Below are positions 1 to 12,300 of a stretch of 64,000 bases of DNA, in pieces (position 1 is the stretch's first letter; each line of letters starts with the position of its first letter). The stretch lies in assembly GCA_018881555.1 (NCBI GenBank), contig JACAXG010000034.1, positions 2,180,615 through 2,244,614 on the forward strand. Reading direction: 5' to 3'. The translations under genes and the position numbers were made by a program. Source of the DNA: Amblyornis subalaris (taxonomy: Eukaryota; Chordata; Aves; Passeriformes; Ptilonorhynchidae). The notes beneath the pieces are model-generated. The model was not told the origin of the DNA. It searched no databases and worked only from the letters and a program-made list of their open reading frames with translations.

Positions 1-3000
1 AATATTTCCTTTCACCTACCACTTCTTCCTTTGTGTTCAATCCTCTTTAATTTCTTTCCACATCATAAAGCTGCAGCAACACTGATGATGGAGGTCACTT
101 TAATTTCAGACATTGCAATTTTGTACACTGATAATGGGAGTGAAAGTGCACAGAGGAGTGTCCACTGTTCATTTCCTATGTGTACAAGGGCAAACCCCTC
201 CTTGCTCAACTGGAACAAGATGCTTAAACATGTGAAGTCAACAGTTAAAATCAGGTAGAAGATCAGATCCTTTGCTACATGTGTATATTTATACTGAGAT
301 TCACAGGCATCATGGAAATGTAACTAGTATGAAACTGAGGCAGGTAGAAAAGAAAATTAGATCTGATTTTTGAGAATATTACATGTTGGACATTGGAAGC
401 CTTTAGCCACTTTCTAAAATAGGGAGTCTGTCTAAAATGATTAAAAATAAACCCAAGAAAAGTGTACAGATCCTTAACGCTTTTATTATCAACTCAATAA
501 GAACTAAAATTTGAAGAAATCAATTATCCAGTGCTCTGAGTTGAGCTCATGAGCAGAACCTTCTGCACTAACTTTTAACTGATGGTTCCTGGCTGCACAG
601 GGTGTTGGGCTGTTCGTAATTCAGTTCTTTTTACTTGGAATCAATATATACAAGATTTGCTATTGTGGGCTGCCTCCATATCCCAGATGGCCTCCCTGAA
701 ATATTGGTCCACCTCCTGGTTCCACCTCCCTACAAGATGTTTTAGAAGGAGGTTTGTAGACTATATCAAGCAATGTCTCCAGATAGTTACCCAGTGCTAT
801 TTGAAAGCTCAGAAGTTGCAGCCCACCCAGCCACAGAAATGCAGTCAGAGAGCATCAGAGGATAAATGGGGCTCTGCAGGCAAAGAGGTGATTTAGGAAG
901 TCTGCTGAAAAACTTCAGCTGAAATTTATGTGCTTTTAGAGAACACAGTTTGAAGCTCACAAAAACTGNGGTTCCAAAAACCTCAGACCAGAAGAAAGAA
1001 GGTGTTATCTCACTGCAAGCATTTTGCTCAGCTGGAGCTCTGGCAAGAGCTTACTTTCTTTGCAGTCTGGGCATATTAGAGAAAACAAACTGAGACTGGG
1101 ATAAAACTTAAGACTGGGATTTAGCTTCTGCATCAAGCACTTGATACTGCACAGTCTGTGCACTACTACAGGGTTCGCTCATCTCCCTTCACATAGGTCC
1201 AGCATAGACTATTAAAAAAAAAAGATACCTTCAGAACCCCCTTATTTCTGTGTTCAAAGGAAGTCCAAAGATCCTTAACAGCTATCAACTTTCAAAAATC
1301 AAAAAGATACTTTTTTTTCCACAACCCGCCAAGCTCATATGTGAACTAGAGCATATCATTCCACANCAGCTACAGCCCACTAGCCCAAGTCAGCTCAGTC
1401 ACTGTCAGGCAGAGTGAACCTCAAAGATCTCTCCTGATCTGGCTTCATTTTTCAGCTGTCAAAACAGAGGCTATCACTATCATTGTCAGAACTATCCTCT
1501 GAGTTCAAAGAAGAATTTTTCTACTTTTACTGTTCACATTGGTCTGGGTTCTTCCAAAGCAAAAGCTTCAGAAAGGACAAGTCTCTTTGGTAGAACAGGC
1601 AAATTACACATGAAGAAACATGGAAACTGTTGGAAACTTTGCAGTTTTCTTTTGAAATCTCATTCCGCTTGTCACTTAGGAAACACAAGCTCTAAGTCTG
1701 CTTTCCCCAAATGACAATATTCCATGCTCACTGAANCAGCACAGTTTCTGCCACAGTATTTAGGGTTGAGAGAAATGAGATTTCAAAAGCTTATTAATTG
1801 CTAAAAATACGTTTCCAAAGGGGAAAAAAATTCAACANGATGCATCAATGTCATTCCAAGTTTTCAGACAGTCTGCAATAGTAGATTTGACTTAGCTGAA
1901 ATATAATCATACAAATGTCAATTAATTATTTCCCTAGTGATCAAACTTCCAGCCTTTGCATCTGTTGTAAATCCCTGCTAATTCCCAGACCTAACATTGT
2001 ACCAAAAACCTGAGCTGTCACTTGGCCCAAAAATTGACAGGCTTTTCTTGAGAGAGTGCTTAAAACTTTTCCTCTTTATATTCTATTGCATACTGAATCT
2101 TAAAACTAAATAAAGCCGTAAAATAATCAGTTGTAAAATTAAAATAGGTACAACATTTGTATAACATTTGTATATAATATAAATATATTTGTGTGTTTGG
2201 ATTGCTACTAACCTTCCAACGTTATCTATTGCCAAGAGCTGTATTACCTACAGGTAAGATCCCAGGAGAACTGTAAAACCCAGAGTAAATTGTTGCAAGG
2301 ACTTAGTGAATATAATTGTGTCCTGTCAAGAACCTGGTTTCTATCTTCAGTGTTTGTGTGCTTCTTTTTGCTTCTAATTCAGGACTTCCTTCTCCCTCGC
2401 TTTTTTCCCAAAACATTTCTCCTGAAACCTTCAAAAAAAGGATGTGTCCTGGAATTCAATACTTGTCCAGCAGCACTCAGAATTTGATTCCAGAATAGTC
2501 ATATAAAATCATATTTCTCTTATTTATTCATCTATGGCTATGACTTTTCCTCCAAAGCCCCGGTAATTGCTAAAAATTTTAGATCCAGTTTTTGTTTAAT
2601 GGAAGCTGAATATAATCTGTTCTTGTGTGACCCAAAGTATGGCAACTTTAATCAGACTTATCATCTTTATTAAAGTGATTTAATAACCACTTTATTGATT
2701 TAATATGTATCAGAGAGCATCTAAATTTGGCAGAGTAAAACCTCTTCGAACATTACCTCTTTAATTCCAGGAAGAGCACTGACTCCTGGCTAGAAAATCT
2801 CCACTTTACATATCCACATGCAGGCTCTGAACCTTTACCCATGATAGTCTGCATTTTTCCATATGTAGAGAGCCCAATCATCCCTAATACTGGGGAAAAA
2901 CTGCTGGTAACGGAAAGACAGTTTGGTGCTGCAGAGATGCAGATGGAAGCATTGAATACAGAAGCTGGCCTGGGTGTAAACCCTTCCTGCTCAGAAAGCT

Positions 3001-4182
3001 AATGCCACAGTCATCACACACAGGCTACCAGGATCCCACACACCAGTTCAAGATTTATTCATCAGTGATTCCAAATCCTACAGGAGGAGAAGATGAATAA
3101 GCTTGGGCTGTTACTNAGTGTCTGAGTAAATTAAGTTCAATGGTCTCAATTTCAATGGAGCTGGTGCAAAATTACAGAAAAAATAGAACAGCAAAGAAAA
3201 GAAAGTCAGGTCTTATCACCTCATTCACATTTACTATATATAAGTAACTGCACAGATTTGAAATGGAAGAAGTTATTTCCTAGCTGCAAATAACTGAGTT
3301 TCTGTTAATTAGTGAACTATTTCCAAAGTGAGACTGGTATGAAAGCAGATGTCAGGTGTCTCTGCTCATACTTCTTTCAACTAGAGATTGACAAGAATGA
3401 TTGTGGCTCAACCAAAACATTTTTTACTGCCTGAAGGAATTATTTCAGTAATAGTTCCTTATCTATCTTCTTCCATACCAAAACACCGATGTTTTTCATG
3501 AATATTGAATCTGTAATATTAGCCCCTTATGATTTCTCAAAAGTGACTATAACCTTAATTTAAGCACCAGCTAACAGGTAGGTACTCAGTTCCATTCTCT
3601 CGTTTTGGGAGAAATACAAAATGGAGAAACAAAGAAACTATATTTTGCCTGAGCAAATAACTTTGTATTATCTTACTGAGAAGTCTGCATGTCTCCAAAG
3701 TACGGCCAAGCCCCATTGTGCCTGNGTTTCAAGAATGGTTACCAAAAGGATGCAGAATGGGAAGCAGATAAACCAATTCTGCCTTCCTATAGCAAAGAAG
3801 ACCTTGCTCATACCAGGATCTACTCTGTGTTTCTGACTCTGCTGTAAACTCTGAAGCAGTTCAGAAGTGTATTCAGAGGCAGATAAGAGCTGCAGCACCA
3901 GTCCCTTTTGGGGAACCACTCTTCAGCAATGAGATTTTCCAGTCTCAGACTCTGGGCAGATTCCCGCCTCAGCATCCCAGGTGGTGCAGCAGTCTGTCTC
4001 CCATCTGGAGGCTGGACATACTCACAGAAGCCTTTCACTCCCCTCCCCTACTCTAGTATTCTTGAATTTTAGCCTACAAGACTAACAGTTACAAACCCAG
4101 AAACTGCAATTCTGGGAATTGTTACACAAACCTGGCGTGGTGACTTGCATGCACTACATTTCTCTGGAGATAAATATAAAAA
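1..4182. other. Unique AT-rich noncoding DNA
   Basis: No gene, RNA or recognisable transposon was seen in these 4.2 kb. Open frames are short (at most about 100 codons) and resemble nothing known. The base composition is AT-rich with few CpG, and isolated N characters occur roughly every half kilobase. A run of TA-rich sequence lies near 2160-2192, where an 11-base direct repeat (AACATTTGTAT) also occurs twice. Short exons or regulatory elements could be present and missed by eye. Confidence 0.6.
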
Positions 4183-4221
4183 CAAACTTAACAATCAAAC
4201 AAAACAAACCACCAAAAAAAC
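4183..4221 (+). repeat. A/C-rich low-complexity tract
   Basis: The stretch is almost entirely A and C, with alternating short A runs and single or double C. It is one of about seven similar tracts in the window. It may be simple low-complexity DNA or the decayed A-rich end of an old insertion; no insertion body is recognisable next to it. Confidence 0.6.
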
Positions 4222-6180
4222 CTTACTCTTATTCACAGTTGGATCAAGATTAATAAAACTCATGTAGATTCTATGGATCTGGGAAAAGCTTATTTTTATG
4301 AAAAAATTGATCAAGATAAAATTTATGCTCCACAGTACCTCAGTAAATCTGCAGACTTTAAGCCACTTCAGTGGAACTGCTGTGGAATATCAGCAGAATA
4401 ATTAATATGGTAGTTTGACTGGGGAGTTTGCTTCAATGTAGATCAATTTCCAATCTTATACATANAGCATTTTTCACACTGTCATTCATAGGTTCTGAAA
4501 CCGAAGTGAAAGATGACATCATCCAACAGAGCAGCTCCTAATATATGTAGATATCTTACATCAGTATCAATGATTTTTTTTTCTGAGGAAGATTATCCTT
4601 ATCTCCCTTTAATTCTAAAAACATAAATGTTTCATTCAGTTTTAGTATGTGTTCATCTGTTTGTCTTCAGTGCTTTCAAGTATTTTTCAAATAAACCTGT
4701 AATTTATTATGACAACAGGAAATTGACCTTGTAAAGTCATATATGTTCGCTCCATTTACTATTTTATCCATAAATTCCTGTCCAAAACACAGTTAGAAAT
4801 TAAAATAAAAATATGTCTTCACCAAATTTTGATTTGTAAGATACTCAATGCAATTTTAACGCTAACTTTTTCTGTGAGAAGCAGTAAATTGTAATAGGCA
4901 GCAAAACAGAGTTATGGTACATGAAACAGAAATAAAAATGCGAGTGATTGAATGCATATTCACAGAAGTTTAAGCTGGGTAATATTCAGCAACTGAAAAA
5001 CAAAAATCCAGTTTTAGGCATATCCTTGCTAACCTGTCAGTTGATGCACACTTGTTTGAAATAAGGCAAGGAAGTAGAAATCAACCTTTATTTTGCAGGT
5101 CTCCAAAAACATTTCTCGAGATCAGTGTCTGATTTGATGTGGTGCATGTAGACACACGCAGCAAATGGAGCCCTACAGTTTGGAAATCTCACAAAAATGA
5201 GAAAAATCCCTAGCCAATATTGCCTTGAATTCAGGGAAGCAAATAAAGATTTCCTATCGGTTTCTGGGGCCTCAGGAGATGCATAAGTGATGATGGNCAC
5301 GGTAGGGCCATCCTCTCTTTCCTTTCTTCCCCAAGCACCACCAATAAAGCAGCAGTAGGTACTGGCCTGGGCTGGCTCCCATTGTGCTGCTCAAACAAGG
5401 GACAAATAGGGCATAATTCACACCTAAACTGATACAAGCAGCAAGACAATATTGACAAGAGGCTCTTGTATCTCATTCTCTGAGATGAGGCAGAGTAACC
5501 ACTGAACAGGCTTTATGCACTCACACACATGGATTTCATGGGGGTATTTGGGTTGGGTTTCCCCCCATGAAGACGGGCATATGCTTTGCCAGGTTCTCTC
5601 TAAAGCCAGCAGTCTAACATAAATATAAAAATATTTGAAATTAAATCCAGGACTCGTGGAGCAGTCCTCCTTTGGATCCTGATTTGCAATCTGCCCACTG
5701 GAAGGGGCTGTCAGGGCCTCGGTGCACCTTTGGACACAAACAATAAACTCACAGTATCGGAACTGCTGCAGCCNCGAGAAGGAGAACTATCAGCATAACA
5801 CAAACCAGAATAGGAATGGAGCTCTATTAACCTAAAACTTGTAATTATTTTTTTTTGAAGACCAAATGATTATAAGCAGCCCTATCAAAAGGATAGTAAC
5901 TGTCCCATTTTTTCAATCATTCTAATTNCAGCTGAACATCTATCTTCTCACACAGCTGTGTAAACTCCATCACTTTGAATCCACAGTGTATAATGAATCC
6001 AACCACAATAGACTCATTTTTTCTACTTATCTTGTTTGTGGGAAGCCTGCCTTTTATTTGCACTATGTCACCTCTGATCCACAAAGAGAGNCAAGAGAGT
6101 GTCTTACTATTCACCAAACCCTTGACTCATAAGGTTTTCATAATGTCATGACTAAATCTACATGAACCAATGACAAGAAA
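4222..6180. other. Unique AT-rich noncoding DNA
   Basis: No gene or transposon was recognised. The only local structure noted is a short perfect inverted repeat at 5537-5569, listed separately. Confidence 0.6.
5537..5569. repeat. Short perfect inverted repeat (possible hairpin)
   Basis: CATGGGGG at 5537-5544 is matched by its exact reverse complement CCCCCATG at 5562-5569. This gives an 8-bp GC-rich stem around a 17-base G/T-rich loop. It stands out in AT-rich surroundings, but a stem this short can arise by chance in 64 kb. No associated gene or terminator context is visible. Confidence 0.5.
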
Positions 6181-6287
6181 AATAAAGTAAATAAAAAAAA
6201 AAATCAGACCCAAAACCAACCAACCCAAAAAAGCCCCCAAACCATACCACACACAAAAAACCCCAACACAAAACCCCAACAACATAC
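6181..6287 (+). repeat. A-rich then A/C-rich low-complexity tract, about 107 bp
   Basis: An A-rich start (A runs broken by single T or G) grades into a stretch made almost only of A and C, with repeated CCAA/CCCAAA units. It is the longest of the A/C tracts in this window. The run of A followed by degenerate AC units could be a decayed retroposon tail, but no body of an element is recognisable upstream. Confidence 0.65.
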
Positions 6288-7505
6288 CTAATCTTAGAAT
6301 CATTTCAACACATTAACTCACCATTCTGTAAGGACCAAAATGGTCAATGATAGACAGGACTCCACTTTCTTACTCGGTTTGGAAATCTTGTTGTAGGTTA
6401 AGCACTTGCCTGAGTGAGGAATTTATGCCCAAACCACTCATCAGGTCAACACTTTCCCTTTCTTTAGGGTGCACAGCAACATTTTGCACATAATGGAAAC
6501 CATATATAAAGTTGCCATCCATAATAGTCTTGATCATTACAGCTAGAAAAGTAATTTCTGCTTGTTGCTGAACAGAAGACTGCTGTGAAACTTTAATACT
6601 TTTCTATTAATTTTTGGGTGAATATTACCATAAATAATTTTTTTCAATGTATTTAACATTGGTTTGGTTAAAAGATGCTTATTTATAATTTTGTAAGAAT
6701 GATACAGATCATGTTATATTTCTCTCTCACACNGTTTTTCTATTAGATTTAGCAATAATCAGGGACAATAATTGTGATGATTTTCTGAATGCATTTTATT
6801 AAATGCATTTTTAAACTTATTAAAAACTATTCCAACATTGTTCCACAAGACTTTCACTATGTTATGTCATATAAGATGTGTATAAGACTGGTAATAAAAA
6901 GCAATGCAAAAACACATGAAAATTAATTACATCACATCCAACAGAAATCAAATATCTCAGATTGAACCTTGCAGAGAAGATTAGCTACAAGAGAGAAAAT
7001 CCATTTTTTGGTATTGCTCCTCAGCAGGAACTTGTTTACAGAGCAAATTTATTTCAGCACACATGTGAATTTTACATGCACATCAGCCAANCCAAACACT
7101 CCTTAATACTGAGCTGAGCAGAAAATGAGTAATTTTTTTGTGTCAACTTGAAGATTTCATTCAACCTCAGAAACTCCCAGCTGGAACAACACGTGGAAAA
7201 TGACAGAAGGTAGAACAAGGCCCAAACGAGCATCTTGGATCTAAGTTATGTGAGAAGGGACTTCAGCTGAAGTCTCCTGCCATGGAAGGGGGTCACTGTA
7301 ATGATTAAAGTATTTGCTATGCAGACGTGCCTCACTCTCTTGAGGAACTTTCCTAATCTTTTTAATTTCCCAAGAGCCGTGCCCATTTAGAACAACCAAA
7401 CAAAAGGCCTTCTAACAGATGTAGTCTTCATAAAGACAACTCTTACCAGCTCTAATTTCTCTCTCTGTATGCCAGGGGCATCAATCACTCTTTTAATATT
7501 ACCAG
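6288..7505. other. Unique AT-rich noncoding DNA
   Basis: No gene, RNA or transposon was recognised between the A/C tract and the tandem duplication. Confidence 0.6.
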
Positions 7506-7632
7506 GTCTCTGCAGAGATGAGAGCATGTTTACAATATGCACTGAACAACTGACACATGGATTGTGACCCAAGTCTCTGCAGAGATGAGAGCATGTTTAC
7601 AATATGCACTGAACAATTGACACATGGATTGT
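7506..7632. repeat. Tandem duplication, 67-bp unit, two copies
   Basis: The unit starting GTCTCTGCAGAGATG at 7506 is repeated starting at 7573, a period of 67 bp. Over the 60 aligned bases the copies differ at one position (AACAACTG versus AACAATTG). The first copy carries 7 extra bases before the second begins. The near-identity suggests a recent duplication or ongoing correction between copies. The unit is not recognisable as part of a known transposon and is not coding. Confidence 0.9.
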
Positions 7633-9361
7633 TTTCCTGGGTCTCAGTTCATAAGCCAGAGGAGCAAGAACCAGGAACAAGGAATAAAACTCAGGTTTCA
7701 GGACACATCAGATGTTCCAAAGATACTTGGACATTTAATCACATACATCCACCCATTTATGTTCCTCATGGATTGCTTTAGATTGGCCCAGACAATGAGG
7801 GATGATGTTTCTTTTGTCATTGAGCAACTGCTACCCTGCAATCTGGAAGCCAGGCAATATCTCTGCCATACCTTCTTTCTCTCCCTCTCTCCCCCACTCT
7901 CTCTGACAGTCCATGCTTTCATGTCAGACTACAAGATGGAATTAAGGATCCTGACTCACCAGAAAAAATATTTTCTACTGTAACCAGCCTCCAGAAACTA
8001 GCACAGTGTCTCTGCCTGAGTATTTCCCTCTCTTTACTTCACTCTTCCTTTTCCCTGTCACTCAAAACCTTGCAAAACCTACTCAAAACAGAACTGTATA
8101 AGAGAAAAAGGATTTTAAAAAAATAAAAAGGAAAAAAAAAGGAAAAGACCTCACCAAAGTAAAGCTCTCATCAAACCCATTGCATATGTTATTTGGAGAA
8201 CCTTACATGTTCTGTTTCTGAAGCTGGACATCCGCACTAATCTTCCTCAAATGATGGACTAGATGAGAATGTTTCCCATCTCTAAATGTAGCTGACCAAA
8301 CTGGTGGATACCAACACTTTTCAAACTATGAGGCATATCAAATATCAGAAGTGACCCAAGCAATGTGATTAGGAACAAGCACTAAGCATCATTCCCAAGA
8401 TAAAACTTTTCCTGTTGTACAGACAAATGGGAAAATTTTCAAACCTATTTTAAAATGAAACTCCAACACTCAAACTAGTACTTTTATGTTCTAATGGAGA
8501 AAAATTATATAATATAAATTTATATAAACAATTATGATTACTTTAAAATTTTCCTTCCTTTTACACATNTCTCTGAAGATACTTTCTGCTTCTCTCAGAA
8601 ACAAAGTCACAGAACACTTTATTCAAATGACTTGCTGTTAGAGGTCTTACATCTGTCAAAGTAAAAATCTAAAAAGTAAAAAAAATGTTTTAACTACATT
8701 TGCATTTCGTTTACTGTTGCTATATACAACTTACAGACCTTGGAAAAAATAGTGTCCTTCAGTCAGTCGTATAGAGGTAAAAGCTACAGTAAAGTGAATT
8801 AAATTATTTTCTATTTCTTATGAATAGTATCTTTCCAAACAATATTTTTTTTTAAGCACATGAAGCTTTTTTTTTCAGAAAAGACTGTACTACAATATAT
8901 TAACAATATGTTACAACTGCTGTGCTATAACACAGGTGAGTTCCAATATCACATGAAAGACTATTTTTCCTTTGAATATACAATTTCCTTAGAAAATAAA
9001 GGAGAAAAGTACATATTCCATGGCCTTTGTCTTTCTTCTCACATATATTTTTAAGCAATTTCTGTGACCTAATATTTAAAGTAAGATTTTGCCCAGTGGG
9101 GGAAGTGGCTGTGAAGTTGCAATTTATCTCTTTACTCCATCATTTTGATGATTTTTTTTTTAAACACTTAAAGCACTTGAAATAATGCCCATCTTCAGCC
9201 TTTGTTTTCTGGTTACGGACATGGTTTGGTATCTCTTTATGTTCCTGCTTTTAAGACATTTATATTTTAAAGAGTAATCACAGGCAGCAGAGTGTGCCTG
9301 ATCTAGTGTCACTAATGGAACTGAAATGGCTCTTTTTTTTGCAATTTAGTTCCTCCTTTTA
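7633..9361. other. Noncoding DNA with pyrimidine and A-rich tracts
   Basis: No gene was recognised. A polypyrimidine tract at 7871-7903 is nearly pure C/T with one A. An A/G-rich stretch with long A runs lies at about 8101-8149. Both are simple-sequence features. The pyrimidine tract is followed by CAG, so it could mimic a splice acceptor, but no exon with a matching donor was identified. Confidence 0.55.
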
Positions 9362-9381
9362 TTTTTTCTTTTTTTTTTTTT
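9362..9381. repeat. T-rich homopolymer tract
   Basis: A run of T interrupted by a single C. Such tracts are common in AT-rich vertebrate DNA. Read on the minus strand it is a poly(A) stretch, but no recognisable retrocopy lies beside it. Confidence 0.7.
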
Positions 9382-12300
9382 AATCTAATACTTTGTGTGG
9401 CTGACAGCCGTAGACAAGAAACCATATGCAATATGAGAACAGACTTGAGCATGAGCAAGTATCAAATGATCTCTGCTTAACTAAGATCACTCTGGCAACT
9501 CCCAGCACCCCTAAACTTTTCAATGGCATCAGAAAGGTATGAGAAAAGAACAGGAAATAAAATATTCGTGTCTTTCATGTCTCTGTGCAATCCTTCCTGC
9601 TCCTAAGATGTTTCTAACCTTTCCAAGGAAACATAATTTTCTCTCTCCAGTATCATGAGGTGCTGGCATTACACCTCAGGGTACACCAGGTGAAGTTTCC
9701 TACTGCTGCAGAGCTTGGAAAACTCTTTACATTATCTCTACCCATTAGCCTTCAGCTGCAAGCATTTTTAGCTGGAACCAAGAGTCACAAACAGCCTCAT
9801 ACTGCCGATATTAAAGCTGACTGCCACAAGTTGGAGAAATATTATGAAAGGCAGCAGGTTTTCTTGATAAGGTAGTTGCTTTACTACTGCTTCTAGAAGC
9901 ATCCTCTCATGAATTACTTGTTTGGGTACACAGAAGAGTGCAAAAGCTGCAGGGCAGGGGAACAGGCTGCTGGCTACCGTGTCAGGACAGCAGGAAAGGT
10001 CAGCAGGTNGCTCGCCCATGGCTAATGCAGCCCAGGACAAAAGAGGCAACATCAGAGGAGAAGGAGAGAACTGATTTTTCTGCATGAACAAATGGAGATT
10101 CTCTTCCTCAAAGCAAGTAAATACAAGCCACCAGGAATTTTCAGGGGATAGANATGGGCAAATTAAATCTCTTCATGGAACAGGTTTGTGTTGCTCCTCT
10201 GGGCTCAGTGAAGAGGATTTCTGATCCACGCCTTAGCTAAGCACAACTGTTAGCCCGGGGCAGTACAACATCACAAGAGAAAGCAGCACTATCTTAAGTT
10301 ATTAAAGGTGCAGGGTTAATACTGACAATATGCTTGGGGGCTAAGACACTTTAGCAATCAGCATCATGTTTAACTCCAGTGGATGAATCTTTGTTATAAA
10401 CTGAAATTATGGGGGGAAAAAAATGGATATTCAGTGTAATCCTGAAAGGAGTCCAGAAAGCAGTATTTCAGCCTGCAGGTTTTTTGTTATCATCTCGTTT
10501 CACTCATGCTTACGTGTCCCTTTGAAAAGCACTTAAATACACAATACACTNTGATGTCTCTGTTTGCAGAAACGCCCTAACCATAAACCTCTAAAATCTG
10601 AGTAATTTACGTCTGATCATAGGGAATGAGGATAATACTTTACATAAAGCTCAACTGTGATTTGCATTCCTCAGTGTTTGATGTTGGGGGTGGCATTCAG
10701 TTATAAAAAAGGCTCAGACAATAAGATGCAACCAAAGAGGAAAGAAAATAGTTTGCTATTACTGCAATTGCATTTCTTTTTGTTTTAGCCATATATTAAC
10801 AGGTATGGCCCTTAGCACAACTGAAAAGAAAAAATGCTGCAGAACTGAACTTTAAGAATATAACTGGCACTTCATGCCTAACAAACTGTTCTGTTCACTT
10901 ACAACATGATTTAAAATGTCTTCACAGTTTGCCAAGACACTTCCAAGGACTGGCTGCAATCACAGTAAAGACAATCACACCTCAAACATTTCTGCATAAT
11001 CAAAAATCTTTCCTTTTTCTTTGTTCATATTACAAATTAGGTTTTGTACACTAGCTGTTAAAATATGAATTTAAGATGTTCCCACACTGTGATAGCTGAC
11101 TACTCTGAAGCATTAGTTTAACAAAACAAAAAAAAATCTTACCTTATATTTATTTCTAACTAGATAAATTAAAAAAATTAAAAATAGAACAATACTTAAG
11201 AATCCCAGTGTTACTATGCTAAACTGCAATAACATGAAGTNGTAGCAGTACTGCAATATTAATTTGGCATCAATGAGATTTAAAAATACAGGAAAATTTA
11301 CATTATTTAATAAGTATTTTCAGGAATTAGAAACATGTTCTCAGATCCATGGTTCAGTTGAATTTTCTGCAAAAAATCATTTCCCCACAAAATGCAGCAT
11401 TTTGTTGTGATATCAAGAGCAGCACAAAATCAGCAGCCCCCAGTTGTACACAACTATAACGTAATTCAAGCAGGACTTATGACTTGGGGCTTACCAAAAC
11501 CAGTGCTATTTACATCAGTAATAGAAACATAAGTTAAAATCCATTATTAATTCCAGTGCAACATGCCATATTGCTCGTTAAAAAAAGAGCCCTACAGTAT
11601 GAAACTAAACAATGAAATATAACTTGAATTTGTGTGATTAAAAATAAGCACGTCACTTCTGAATGTGATTTTACTTAGTTTGAATCCCAGTGAACNTTTC
11701 CCAAGAGATTCACACAAGAAATGCTCTTTCCACACAAGTTGAGGAAACAGCCATTGGCTTCTTCACCACCACTCAGCAGTCTGTGGACAATGTGATTTAA
11801 AAAAACCTAGAAAGGAAAAAAGTCTTGTACTTTTTTCTTGGGATTGTCAGTGAACGGCTTTCTGTTGAGAAGGCACTTGAATAATAAGGAATGCATAAAA
11901 TACTAAAAATAAACTAACTTAATATTCTTAAATGACCTCATCTTCCCTTGTTCCTTCAGATCACCTTGATATTAAAATAATTCAGCTTCAGTTTTCTGGT
12001 CTGTTTTCAACNAATCATCAAATGTGAACAGACCAACATCTATCAATTTTCAAATACACATGTGAAGTAATTATATTCAGCTATGGGAGCAAAAGACAAA
12101 TATTTATGTGAAGCCACCCATATATTTTATATTGGTTCTTATAATAGAGTACATCATTCTTCACTAAATAAGCGGAGTGATCCTAGATTTCAGAGAAAGC
12201 TGACTAGTATTTGGAAAAACTAATCTGAATATGAGAGAGCAGTTAGAAAATTAAGAAGTCTATTTTGCATAAATGCATTTATGTACCTACATTTTTGTAG

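Noticed and set aside
7871..7906. Polypyrimidine tract plus CAG as a splice acceptor
   Set aside because: The tract is simple C/T repeat sequence and no downstream exon with a matching donor and open frame or transcript feature was identified.
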